Part shown: positions 8,871 through 19,849 of the stretch, piece after piece
How positions within the stretch are numbered: position 1 is the stretch's first letter
Layout: every line of letters begins with the position of its first letter
Assembly: GCA_041399085.1 (NCBI GenBank)
Contig: JAWKTM010000016.1
Coordinates: 1 to 64,000, forward strand
Source: JAWKTM01 sp041399085
Lineage (GTDB): Bacteria; Planctomycetota; Planctomycetia; Pirellulales; Pirellulaceae
Direction: 5' to 3'
Length of the DNA stretch: 64,000 nt
Notes under the pieces: generated by a model
Seen by the model: the letters and a program-made list of their open reading frames with translations, nothing else
Told to the model about the DNA's origin: nothing
Database searches by the model: none
Program-made: the position numbers and the translations under genes

Positions 8871-9872
8871 TTATTCCAAGCAACCCGCAAATGCCCGCAT
8901 TTCAGCTTGGCTGCCCACGATCAACGGCGTGCGTTGATGCACGCTGTCTGGTTGAATCTCCAACACGCGCCGCTTTCCGTCCGTTGCGATGCCGCCCGCC
9001 TGTTCAGCCAGGTACGCAATTGGATTGGCTTCGTACAGCAGTCGCAGCTTGCCGCTCGGATTGTCGCTGGTCGGCGGATACAGAAAGATGCCGCCTTTCA
9101 ACAGCGTGCGATGAAAGTCGGCCACCATCGAACCGATGTAACGCGACGAATACTTCTGGCCGTTGACTTCGCCGCGTCGCAGTTTGTCCAACAGGCATCC
9201 GTATTCCGGCGGGAACGAATCGCGATTGGCCTCGTTCACCGAATAGTATTTGCCCTGGTTCGGCATCCGAATGTTTTCGTGGCTCAGGACGAAAGCCCCG
9301 ATCGACGGCTCCAGCGTAAAGCCATGCACGCCGCTGCCTACGCTGTACACCAGAATCGTCGACGAGCCGTACACGACGTAGCCAGCGGCGATCTGTTCCG
9401 TCCCAGGTTGCAAGACCCATCGGCTGGCTTCGTTTAAGTCCGCGTCTTCTGGCCGACGGAAAATCGAAAACGTCGTGCCGACACTGACATTCACGTCGAT
9501 ATTCGACGAGCCATCCAGCGGGTCGAAAATCACGGCGTATCGAGCATTCGGCGATTCGTTATGAACCATCAACGGTCGCTCGTTCTCCTCCGACGCGAGA
9601 ATGCCGATGCTCTCTCGGACGCCCAAGCAGTGTTGCAGCACTTCGTTGGAATACACATCCAGCTTTTGCTGCATCTCGCCTTGGACATTGACTTCTCCAT
9701 GAGCGCCCAGAATGTCGGCCAGCCCAGCGCGGCGCACTTTGGCTTGTATTAACTTCGTGGCCAGCGTGATTCCCGACAGCAACCAAGAGAATTCGCCCGA
9801 AGCGCCGTGAAACTTCTTTTGCTCCTGCAAAATGTGCTGCTGGACGGTGATGATCGAACGTGGCGAAGTCAT
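8871..9872 (-). CDS. fbp: Fructose-1,6-bisphosphatase, class I
   Basis: Gluconeogenic enzyme hydrolysing fructose 1,6-bisphosphate to fructose 6-phosphate. 333 residues is the usual class I length. The metal-binding segment DPLDGSSNIDVN is at about residues 118-129, an upstream ILASEENE provides acidic ligands, and the active-site signature LYEANPIAYLAEQAGG is near the C-terminus. The ATG at 9872 is chosen because a ggaga-type site lies just upstream and the family begins about there; the frame continues open to 10031 without coding sense. Confidence 0.96.
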   Translation of the reverse strand: MTSPRSIITVQQHILQEQKKFHGASGEFSWLLSGITLATKLIQAKVRRAGLADILGAHGEVNVQGEMQQKLDVYSNEVLQHCLGVRESIGILASEENERPLMVHNESPNARYAVIFDPLDGSSNIDVNVSVGTTFSIFRRPEDADLNEASRWVLQPGTEQIAAGYVVYGSSTILVYSVGSGVHGFTLEPSIGAFVLSHENIRMPNQGKYYSVNEANRDSFPPEYGCLLDKLRRGEVNGQKYSSRYIGSMVADFHRTLLKGGIFLYPPTSDNPSGKLRLLYEANPIAYLAEQAGGIATDGKRRVLEIQPDSVHQRTPLIVGSQAEMRAFAGCLE

Positions 9873-10042
9873 GGTGGCAATCTCCCAGCGGCCTGTTGTG
9901 GTTTGGCGGCCAAGTCGTTTCCGCCGACTCGACCGTCTGCTGGCCAGAATACAGCCGTCACCCGTTTTGGGAGAGGCCCGGCGGACTTGAAACACGAATC
10001 CGCCCGATCGCGACGCCACTCCGGCAGCCAACCATCAAGCCC

Positions 10043-10279
10043 CTACTTCGCCCCTGGCTTGATCGCCTGGCCGCAATTCGAGCAAAACTTGGCGCCGAGT
10101 TGAATCAGTTGGGCACAACCGGGACACGGCGCGACGTTCGGTTGCGTGTTGTGCGGAGAGTCGCCCCGCCGCTTTGTGAGCAACAGCACCAATACAATCG
10201 GAATAGCCAACATGCCAATCCCGATCACCGCGATAATCAATAGTTCCAACACGCCGATCCCAATAAAGCCCGTTTGCAT
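10043..10279 (-). CDS. Small membrane protein with C-terminal zinc ribbon
   Basis: 78 residues from ATG 10279. A single hydrophobic segment (about residues 5-34, LELLIIAVIGIGMLAIPIVL) is followed by a short basic stop-transfer (LTKRRGD) and a zinc ribbon, CPGCAQLIQLGAKFCSNCG, with two CxxC pairs. It resembles the many small zinc-ribbon membrane proteins of planctomycetes. The function is unknown; anchoring of a metal-binding or protein-interaction module in the cytoplasm is inferred. Confidence 0.75.
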   Translation of the reverse strand: MQTGFIGIGVLELLIIAVIGIGMLAIPIVLVLLLTKRRGDSPHNTQPNVAPCPGCAQLIQLGAKFCSNCGQAIKPGAK

Positions 10280-10730
10280 GAAGTCTCCTCTCGTTGTTTA
10301 CGTCGTTTTGTTAAATCCAAAGCCATCGTGAGTCGGACGGTCGTCGCCGTAAGCCTGCTGCGATTCACAATGGCGTTATTCGCTCGCGTCGCCCATTCCT
10401 TGTCAAGCTCCGATGGCTCGCGGTCTCCGTCCTCGCACTACCTGTTCGATGGGGTCGCGAGCTAGCGCCACTCACGTTGCCCCGCTGCAACGCTGGTGAC
10501 TTTCCCGCCTGCCTACGATGCCACTTTGCGACACGCGCTTAAAGCCGTCGCTCAGGGACGCGGACGAAAACATTTTGCGCCATTCTGACGATCTCCGCTG
10601 CCAAATCGTCGGGCGAATCGAAGTAAGTTTCCTTCGTGGGCAGCGTCGCGCGAATCGCGCCGCCCTCAGCCTACGAAGCTGAACCAATCTCGAACTATAT
10701 CGCGTTGTTTGTTCGCAAAGGGTCTGACAA
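10280..10730. other. Intergenic region before the beta-helix gene
   Basis: About 450 bp containing the promoters of two divergent genes. No ORF with coding character, repeat or RNA gene was recognised in it. Confidence 0.45.
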
Positions 10731-13700
10731 ATGGCAATTCGCCGCCGAATCGTACTCTTGGCCTCGTGGGCATGTCTTATCGCGATATTCACCTCACATG
10801 TTCAGGCGCAGACCCGCCGCGATCCGCAATCCCCGGCCCGCCCTTTCGGTTACCAGCCCAGCAGCTTTGTCTTTCAATCGGGATCGGACGCGCGTGCCGA
10901 ACGATTCAACAAAAAGTACTTGCCCAAAGTTATGGAGATCGTCAACGAGCGCTTTAAGGAAGGCGCGCGGTTCGAAAACCCAGAAGCCGTACCGCTCAAC
11001 GTCGAACGGATGGTGTTGAATTACGATTACGACGTGCGAGCCTACTTCATACACGAAGGCGCGGGATATAAGAACACGGTCGGCGTCAAGCTGGGCGATG
11101 AACATCGACTGATGTTTCCCGATTGCTCTTACGATGGCAATAACGGCGTCCGGCTCCAACGTGGCGACTTCATGGATCTGGGGCTAATCAAGCGGGGCAC
11201 GAAGCTCGATCTAATGATTATCCCCAACGGAGCCAATGGCGGCCTGGGCGGAAACTATTACCGACTGTATTCGACGCGCGATATCAGCGACGACAAACGC
11301 CAGCACTATGTGGGCTTCTGGATCGAAGACACGCCCCTATTACTGTTCGGCGCGGAAGATTTGTTGGGCGGCGGCGACAACGACTTCGAGGACGTGGTCG
11401 TGGTCATGGACTTTGGACTCGACTATGCGCCGCCGAAAAACTACTTCGTTAGCACGCGCGGTGATGATGCGAACAACGGCTTGTCGTCCAGCACCGCCTT
11501 TCGCACGATCGGCAAGGCCGCGGCCATGGTCCGCCCGGGCGATACGGTGACCGTCGCGGCGGGCACCTATACCGAAAACCCGAATTTCCGTATCTCGGGA
11601 ACGGATTTGTACCCAATTCGCTTCGTGGCCCAAGGAAAAGTTGTGCTGCAATCCGCCCAGCAGAACGCCTGGCTGATGAACATGCAGTACGCCGATTACT
11701 ACATCTTCGAAGGATTTCAGTTCAGCGGCCGCAATATGCCCGACAATGTCCGCTGCTACGGGCCGTATTTGTATCATTCCGATGTGACCTTTTCCAAGTG
11801 CGAGTTTGACAAACTCTACTACGGCGTACACGGACAATATACGGGAACCAAGCTTGTCGGATGTTACATCCACGATTGCGATGGATACGCGGCGATGAAT
11901 CACTACGGCGGGCTGGATATCAACGGATGCAATATCACGAACAACGCCAACGGTCCGCGCAGCTATCGAGACCACTACTTTGCGATTAAGAACAGCCGGA
12001 TCGAGAAGACTAGTAGTTGGGCCATCATGTGTGCCTTTGATCCCTACGGCACGCATCAGCCGTTTGGCGCCAACACTCCATTGGTCAGCAATTGCGAAAT
12101 CGTTGACAGTGGCAATGGCGTCCATCTCGCGCTGGCTAAACCGAAAGACTTCATTCGCTTTGTCAACTCAACCATTCGGAACGTCGCGGGCTGGCAGCTT
12201 GGCATCGACGACTCCGAACTGACAATCAATCCAGAATGGATGAAGCTCTGGCCATTCGAGGGCGAAAAGCGACACGGCTTGCTTACGTGGCAGAGCAAAC
12301 TGTCCGTGTTCGATTTGGTTCTGGAAGGCTACTCGGGCCAAGCCTTCTATAGCCGCAGCGATGAGTTGACGATGTCCAACTGTATCTCGCGTATGAATGG
12401 ACAGGGGCTGGACGTCTACTATCCGAAGCGAGCTGATTTGAAGAACGTGCAGATTATCAACAATAATGTTGCCAATACGAGCGGTTGGGGGTTGCGGTTG
12501 TGGGTAAATGACGACTCGCCCGCAACGTTGCGCAATTGCGTGATCGATGGCAACCGCTACGGCGCGTATATCCACGGGGCAACGGACAGCACGCTGAGGC
12601 TAATCAACACCAGCATCTCCAACAATGTGTCCTACGGGGCCTATTGTGAAAGATCCGAGGTAATCCTGACGCCCGCGACAATGGAAACTCGTTGGCGGCT
12701 GAAGAACAACGGCTACGGTGTGGTGTGCAACTACGGGCGGCTATCGATGGAAGACGTGACGATGGCCGATTGCTCCGGTTGGGCAGTCATGGCGCACCAT
12801 AGCGACGTGTCGATTCGCAATTGCAATTTTGTTCGCAACGGCAACGGAGCCTACCTCTACCGTAATCGCTCGGCCAACGTCCACGAAACCCATTTTGACG
12901 ACAACTCGAATCATGGTCTGTGGCTCTCCCACAATAAAACGTACCGCGATTACGACGAGGCGGCGCGCCAATGGCGAGACTTCGATACGCCAAACGTCGC
13001 TCAAGTGGTCAACTGCACCATGGATCGCAACAATTACGGCCTCTATCTGCAGGATTGCACGGAGTCGACGATTCGCATGGCCGACTCTCCGATTCGTGAA
13101 AACCGTTCCGCGGGTCTCTACGTGAATAGCAGCCGTTTCGTATTCAACCCCGAATCAATGCAACGCATGTTCCAGATGGAGAACAATCAAAACTTCATCT
13201 ACGCGGGCAACGGAGAATACGTGTTCGAGAACCTGCAGATCGCGGATGCAAAGGGCTATGGGCTTCACACATGGTACAGCGCGGTCACGTTGCGGAACTG
13301 TGATTTCGCTCGCAATGGCAATACGGGCTACTACAGCTATTACGATAAGTCCGTCGACGCGCAAGCCTGTCGATTTCACGAGAATCGCTCGTTCGGCCTG
13401 CGGGTGTACTGCGATGGTCGATACTATGACAGCGGCCAGGGAGAATGGCTGAAAAACGACGGGCCCCTCAAGTTTATTCAGTGCGATATTGCGAACAATA
13501 ATCACGGGGTACACATCGAAGGCGCCAAGCTACCCATGATTCAGTTCGTCGATACGCCAATCCACGGCAACGAGAACTACGGGCTCTACGCAATCAAGTG
13601 CGAACTGAACTTCAATCGCACCACGATGGCGCAAAACTGGAAGCTGTACGACAATGGATATCACATTGTCGCGGGTTATGGAAAGTACAACTTCCGCAAT

Positions 13701-16461
13701 CTCGACTTCTCCGACGCCAAGCGATGCGGCGTAAGTACCCATTATAGTGAGGTCACCGTCAAAAACTGTCAATTTGAGCGGAACGAGTATTACGGGTTGC
13801 AGTCATACTACAACAAGTCGTTTGAGATCGAGGACAGTCGAATCAACGAGAACGGCAGTTACGGGTTGCTGTTGTATCACGGCAAATACTACGGGCTGGT
13901 GGACGAGAAATGGGATTGGTACCTGGACCATGACCGTTGCCACCATTCGCAACACGCCGATCGAGAACAGCAAATCCTATGGGCTGTACATCGAGAATTG
14001 CACTGAGGACTCGGTTTCGGTGGTCAACTCACCAATTCGCGGAAATGGTTCGGCGGGACCTACGCCGTGCGATCCAAGTTTGAGTTTTCACCGCGGACAC
14101 TTGGCGACAAGTGGCAGTTGTCCGACAATGGCTCGCACATTTACGCCGCGTGGGGCACGTATGTGTCTGGCGATCTCAACCTCACCGGCGCGCCCAGCTA
14201 TGGTGCCGCAACGTGGGGGTCTGATGTCACGGTGAGCAACTGTTCGTTTAGCGGAAACGGCTCCTACGGATTCCAATCGCACTATAACAATCCGTGTGTG
14301 ATCGAGAACAGCAAATTTGACAACAATCGCTGGGCGGGGATCACGTTCCGGAACGAGTACACTGATGGTCAAGGCATGCAGCATGCCGGCCCGATTGAGA
14401 TGCGCAATTGTTCGATCAGTGGCAACCACGTTGGCATCTATTTGCCGAACTGTCGCACGGATATGAATCCAATTAAGATTGTGAACACCCTGATTCGCGA
14501 CAATACGGGATGGGGTGTACTTTAACAGCAGCCAAGTGGCGTTGAATCCTAGCAGTTATCCGATGTCGTGGCAGTTGGAGGGCAATGCGAACAACTTCCT
14601 AATTTACCACGGCGAGACTCGCATCGATAACGTCAAGATAACCGCCTCGAAAGGCTGGGGCGCCTATGTCGTGTACAGCGACGCGGTCGTTAAAAACTCC
14701 AGTTTCAGCGGCAATGGCAACGGTCTGTATCTGCACGCCAACGCACAATCCGTCGTGGAGAACTGTGACTTTGACGACAACGCCAGTTGGGGATTGTGGG
14801 TTCGACCCTACTACGGTTATGACTCGACCAACAGCGACGGAACCGTGAAACGCATCGAGTACACGGGGCCCGTCACCTTGACAAACATCAGTTCGCAACG
14901 AAACGGCTACGCGGGGCTTGGAATATACGACTACACGGTCGACCGCGACCTTGTAGAGCTAAAGAACGTGACCCTGGCTGACAACAAGGGGCCGGGGATT
15001 CATTTTTACTATCTTAATGGGACGCTGGATAAGAACTCATTTGGCCAGTTCGCCGCGGCACTGAAGCAAAACGGTCAAGGAATGTATATCTATTACAGCG
15101 ACGCGGTGTTGGACGGACTGTCAATTCGCGGCAATAACGACTGGGGATGCTACGCGCACGACAGCCGGATTCAGATGGCGAACTGCACGTTCAGCAATAA
15201 TGGCCGAGGATTCTACTGGTACCCCGATTGGTCGACCGAGCGAGGCCGCGGGTTGACGTTGGACGTGACCAACTGCCATTTCGACGAGAACAAGAATGGG
15301 CAGGGGCTGCTGGCGTACTGGGGATTGGCCAATATCTCGAATTGCACATTCAATGGCAACTACGACGGATTTTATACCGGCTACGCACGGCTGGCCAAGG
15401 TGCGCGACTGTGAGATGAAGGGGAACAGTCGCTGGGGCGTTGTTTTGCACGTCAACTATGCCAAGTGGAATTCGGACGCCTCGGACGAGCGACGACAATG
15501 GTATTTTGACAGCAAGCAGACGTTGGAGAACTGCGTTGTCGACGGGAATGCGAGTGGCGTGTTTGCCTACAACGCCGAGAATGGCCAATTCGGCATGAAG
15601 AACGTCGACATCACTAACAACCGAGGGCAGGGATTGTATTTGAACGAGTGTCGGCTCGTCTGGGACACTCAGCAGGTGGACGACGTGGTTATCAAGGACA
15701 ACGACTACGGTCTGTACGCCATCGGAGCCAATCAGAGCGATATCACGCTTCGCAACGTCAGTCTGCAGAACTGCCGATACATGGGGCTGTGCAATTACGC
15801 GGGAAAAATGTCCGCCGAGAACGTGGTTGTCACCGGCGGGTTGTACGGCGTGTACTGGTATCGTCCGAAAGGATTGGATGTCGTCAAGTGTCGGTTTGAA
15901 GGCAGTCGGCCCTCGGAGAATGGCTGGGCCGCGCATGGGTACGGTGCGCCGGCCACGAATGACCTAACGGCCGTTCGGATTCGGAATTCCGTCTTCAACA
16001 ATTATCACAATGGCATCTACACATATCTCTACGGAGACGAAGGGTATCAACCTAACTACGAGGTGTATAACAACACGTTCGCCAAGTTACAATACTGGGG
16101 CGCCTATGCCGATCGTGGATCGAAGCCGGTTATTCGCAACAACATTTTTGCTCGTGCGCCAAAAACGGTTGGCGGCAACGGTCTAGGGCAGAATCTTGGC
16201 GCCGGCGCGCTGCTGACGCATAGCCATAATTTGCTCAGCGGGTTCGCGACATCGTTTTACAATGGCGTGATTGATGCCGAGCATTCGACGGTGGTGAACG
16301 AAGTTCGCTTTGTCGACGAGACGAGCGGCGATTTCCACTTGGCCAAGGGTTCGCCGGCCGTAATGCCCGGAACTGACCTGCGGCTGGATGTGCCGACCGA
16401 CATGGATGGGAATCCACGACCGGCGTACAAGGCGTTTGAGATCGGCGCTATGAGTACCTGA
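10731..16461 (+). CDS. Giant secreted DUF4114 / right-handed beta-helix protein (frame broken three times)
   Basis: Starts at ATG 10731 with a clear signal peptide (MAIRRRIVLLASWACLIAIF, ending near VQAQ). A DUF4114-like domain follows (LLFGAEDLLGGGDNDFEDVV at about residues 202-221). Then, from NYFVSTRGDDANNGLSS, come well over 1000 residues of pectate-lyase-like beta-helix coils, with recurring patterns such as NNxxGxYxxN and 'SxNCxFxxNG'. The frame is interrupted near 13930, 14060 and 14516. The open pieces are 10731-14006, about 13930-14060 (another frame), 14067-14525 and 14515-16461, and together they form one continuous homologous protein of about 1900 residues. Each break is repaired by a one-base change, so sequencing error is as likely as mutation. 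Probably a cell-surface or secreted polysaccharide-binding or adhesion protein; no catalytic residues were identified. Confidence 0.8.
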
Positions 16462-16555
16462 ACCGGAAGGCTCGTTGAGAATCCTCTATGGACTGAAGAG
16501 AAGTAAACGGGGCACGCCGACTCGTAGCCCACGAGTTTAACCGATGGCAGAGGCA

Positions 16556-17284
16556 TCATCCGTCAGAGTTGGCGGCAGTTTCAGCTTCGACTTCCTCCGA
16601 CGCGTCGCCCATGGTTGCATAGTAGACGCCGTACGCCGTGCTTTTCGGCGAAAGCCGGCTGCTCGCGGCGATAAGGTGAATTCTACTTCGTCCCAAATGT
16701 CGCGGATCAGCGCGTCGACCTGATCGCGGAGAGCTTCCGATCTTTTTGCTCATCGTGGTTCCAGGTGCTTCTTCGAGTTCCGTTCATCGCGCAGGGTTTT
16801 ATACTGCTCCCATTCCAATCCGACTTCGGCGGCCGTGGGAAATGCCACAGGCAATCCACCCGCCGCCGCGCGGGCAGCCGCGCCCGGCGACCAGCCGTTC
16901 GGCCCACAACATGATTTGCGGTTCGGACACCAATTTTGGCAGAACTGTGCTTGAAATGTCTAACTGATAATGAGCCCATCTCGCTGGCTTGAATCACACC
17001 GCGCTCGACGCCCATAAACAGCGACTGGAAGTAGTGAGAAATCCACATGCGGAGTCGCAGTCTTTGGGACGTTGCCGCTTCGACTGCCGCAGCCTGAGCG
17101 GACAGGGCCTGGCCGCGTTCCTGTAGCTCGGTCTTCCAGCGAGGCAGCAAAACGATCAACTGCGCCCCTTCGTGAACCGAGCTGAACGCCAGTTCGTCGG
17201 CAGCCACATGCTCCGCACGATCGACGCCGCTTCTGCATGGCATTCAAACGTCGCATCGGTGATGGGCAGCTTGCGATAAGGCAT
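16556..17284 (-). pseudogene. Decayed gene for an orphan helical protein of unknown function
   Basis: Read leftwards from ATG 17284 (MPYRKLPITDATFE), one protein can be followed only by changing frame at least four times. Segments are QLIVLLPRWKTELQERGQAL, then MWISHYFQSLFMGVERGV, then HYQLDISSTVLPKLVSE and MLWAERLVAG, then GLPVAFPTAAEVGLEWEQYK, then RDQVDALIRDIWDEVEF, and finally YGVYYATMGDASEEVEA before the stop at 16556. The whole would be about 240 residues, mostly helical. I associate this pattern with a conserved family of hypothetical proteins of no known role; that is memory, not a search. Its 5' side faces two palindromic arrays. Confidence 0.65.
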
Positions 17285-17512
17285 GACTAGGCTCTTTTAA
17301 GCAAAAGAGGGCGACGGCTTATCAAGAGGCGGTGTGCAATCAGCAAACGAAGAGAAAATAAGAACCGCGTAGCGGTTGGTAGGCATATTAGATCGGCGGA
17401 CCCCCCCGATACGAAGCGGTGACCTCCGCTTTTTTCGGTGCGACGTGATGCTCGCCGACGTCGGAGGTCGCATGTTGGTGCAAACTGTGCAGGCTGTAAC
17501 CTCGGTTATGCC

Positions 17513-18110
17513 TTACTCATGGAAGCGGCACGGCAAGCGCTATCCGGTTATGCGATACCGGAGGGCTTGCCCTACCGCTTTGTGGCGAAGCGATTGCGGA
17601 CCGGTGATTGGGGAGCGCACCGAAAGCTGCTTACTCATGGAAGCGGCACGGCGCTGACCGTCCGGTTGTGCGATACCGGAGGCTTTGCGCTACCGCTTTA
17701 TTAGTTTGCAAACTGCTTGCGGTTGGGTGATTGAGAACACCGAAGGCTGCTTACTCATGAAAGCGGCACGGCGCGAAGCCGTCGGTTAGAGCGATACCGG
17801 AGGGCTTGCAGCTACCGCTTTATTGGAGTTGCAAACTGCTTGCGGTTGGGTGATTAGGGGAACGCACCGAAAGCTGCTTACTCATGGAAGCGGCACGGCG
17901 CGAAGCCGTCCGGTTTATGCGACACCGGAGGGCTTGCGCCCTACCGCTTTTGTGGATTTGCGAACGCTTGCGGTTGGGTGATTGGGAACGCACCGAAGGC
18001 TATTTACTCATGAAAGCGGCACGGCGCGAGCCGTCCGGTTACGCGATACCGGAGGGCTTGCGCCTACCGCTTTTGTGGAGTTGTAGACCGATTGCGGTCC
18101 GGGTGATTAA
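17513..18110. repeat. Tandem array of five ~120-bp units, each with a ~60-bp imperfect palindrome
   Basis: Units start at 17513, 17631, 17751, 17878 and 18004 (each begins ttactcat), so the period is 118-127 bp. Each has an imperfect inverted repeat whose arms are about 27 bp (left aagcggcacggcgcgaagcc, right a near-complement ending in taccgctt), separated by about 8-10 bp. A 60-bp linker containing tgcttgcggttgggtgatt follows. A half copy of the same palindrome occurs at 33047. The layout resembles REP/BIME-type mosaic elements. Confidence 0.85.
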
Positions 18111-18198
18111 GCAAGCGGCGGATGCGAGTTTACCGGTCGGCGATTCGAGTCGCCTGTGTCGCGAGCCGCCAGCCGGGGTAAGGCACAAAAGTCAGGCG

Positions 18199-18463
18199 TC
18201 GGCGGGTCCGATGGGTCGTATCTGGCCGGCAACTGGAGGCAACGGACCCGTTGGGGGCGAAAAATAGAAAAGCATGGCACCCAACGGGTCCGTTGGACGC
18301 CAAAAAATGAAGACGGTATCCCCCAACGGGTCCGTTGGGGGCGAGTCGCAAAAATAACGCGGTCAACGGGTCCGTTGGGGCTTAACTCGCGGAGAAGTTG
18401 CCTGTCATTGGACCCGTTGAGCGTCCAGTAGCGGAGCAGTCATCGTCTAGTGGACCCGTTGCG
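18199..18463. repeat. Phased palindrome array A1: seven GGGTCC-centred units, 40-42 bp period
   Basis: The centres GGGTCC or GGACCC fall at 18204, 18244, 18286, 18328, 18368, 18410 and 18452, giving spacings of 40, 42, 42, 40, 42 and 42 bp. The best units are palindromes of the form cccaacgggtccgttggg. Units 2, 3 and 4 read GGGTCC and units 1, 5 and 6 the complement. Intervening 22-25 bp segments are unrelated to each other. Confidence 0.85.
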
Positions 18464-18631
18464 TCGAGTTACAGCCCAACATGCGTTTGCCGAGTCTGAT
18501 ATTCGGGCGCGCCGGGACGGCAAAACGCCTGCGACAGCTTGCAGGGTCGCAAAACGTCAGAAGGTCCGAGGGCGAGGTGTTGGTGAACGGCTTCGAGCTG
18601 CTGAGGCGTCGTCAACTGAGCGAACGATTCG

Positions 18632-19651
18632 CTACGCCATCCCCAATTTTTTCAGTTCACCGACGACGCCCTGTACAATCCGGGCGAGTTGGTCAGCGTC
18701 GATGGCTTCGTTGATGGGACAGCCGCCGATCGGTTCATTGGCGAACCCCTCTTGAGCCAGCAAGCATTGCAGTTGGTCGCTCAGTTTGTCGAGCTGCAAC
18801 TGTTGGTTGGGCGATTGCGGCTGGCGGCCTTTGCCGGTGGTGAAGCCGCGGAGACGTAGAGCCGCGCGGAAACCTTCGGGAAACTCGCAATTCAGAATCA
18901 TCGCATCGAACAGCGTGAGCAGGCGATATTGCAGATCGCGGGCTTCGTCCAAGCGGCCAGCGAGTGTCAGATCGTACAGCTTGCGAGTGATTTCCGGGAC
19001 GACGCCGCTGGTGGCGTTCGTGCCGCCGTCGCAACCAACCAACAGCATCGGCATCAGCGCGGCGTCCCAGCCGGTGAGGAAGCTGAACTCGGGCCGCTGA
19101 GGCCGCACTGCGGCAATCATCCGCATCATGTGCGGCAAGTCGCCGGATGAATCCTTGATCGCGACCACTCGCGGGCATTCATCGGCCAATCGTTGGACGG
19201 TCGGAACATCGATCGGCGACGCAAACAGCGGGATGTTGTACAGCGTCACGTCGATCGGCGTATTGTCGGCAATTTCCTTGAAATACGCGTAAACGCCGGA
19301 CGGGCTGAGCTTGTAATAGAACGGCGCCACAATGGCGACGGCTCGGCAGCCGAGCTCGTGATATCGTTCGCAGGCACGAATGGTTTCGCGCGTGTTGGCC
19401 TCGGCCGCACCGGCGAGAATCGGGACGCGGCCGGCCGTTTGATCGGCGATGATCTCGATGATTCGGACGCGCTCCTCCGCCGTAAAGCGAGTAAATTCCC
19501 CCGTGGAACCGTTGGGGTAAAGCCCATGAACGCCTCGGTCGATTAACCAATCGACATATCGCCGCAGCTCGGCTTCGTGGATTTCGCCGTGGGCGTCGAG
19601 GGGAACGATATTCGGAACGAACAGGCCGGCGAGGCGATCGGATTGGCTCAT
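18632..19651 (-). CDS. Dihydrodipicolinate synthase / N-acetylneuraminate lyase family aldolase
   Basis: 339 residues from ATG 19651. It is a TIM-barrel class I aldolase of the DapA/NanA superfamily: NGSTGEF is the family's substrate-carboxylate loop (about residues 47-53), the YNIP tyrosine and the Schiff-base lysine in VVAIKDSSGD are both present, and GCDGGTNATSG follows. It is longer than DapA (about 290) through a C-terminal extension. No lysine or sialic acid genes are adjacent, so the substrate, some 2-keto acid adduct, cannot be named. Confidence 0.88.
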   Translation of the reverse strand: MSQSDRLAGLFVPNIVPLDAHGEIHEAELRRYVDWLIDRGVHGLYPNGSTGEFTRFTAEERVRIIEIIADQTAGRVPILAGAAEANTRETIRACERYHELGCRAVAIVAPFYYKLSPSGVYAYFKEIADNTPIDVTLYNIPLFASPIDVPTVQRLADECPRVVAIKDSSGDLPHMMRMIAAVRPQRPEFSFLTGWDAALMPMLLVGCDGGTNATSGVVPEITRKLYDLTLAGRLDEARDLQYRLLTLFDAMILNCEFPEGFRAALRLRGFTTGKGRQPQSPNQQLQLDKLSDQLQCLLAQEGFANEPIGGCPINEAIDADQLARIVQGVVGELKKLGMA

Positions 19652-19849
19652 GTTATTGCGTGCGGGGCGGGAGGTGGATTGGAAAGCCGGAAGGCGCGGG
19701 CGGGGCGGCGGTGCGGCTATGCCTGCCGCGCGGCCGTAATCTCGATAAGATAGTTACGACCGCGCCGCTTTTCAGCAGATTTCGCCCAAGCCCGCGCAAC
19801 TATAGCTCAGCCTCAGCCCACTCGTCCGACTCCAACCCAGGATTGCCGC

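Noticed and set aside
7826..8890. Long minus-strand ORF (354 aa)
   Set aside because: It is the opposite-strand shadow of the LOG family gene; its composition (His/Arg/Gln-rich) is what antisense of a GC-rich gene gives.
18199..18463. CRISPR array
   Set aside because: The repeat is only about 17 bp, palindromic and occurs in both orientations, and no cas gene was seen in the window.
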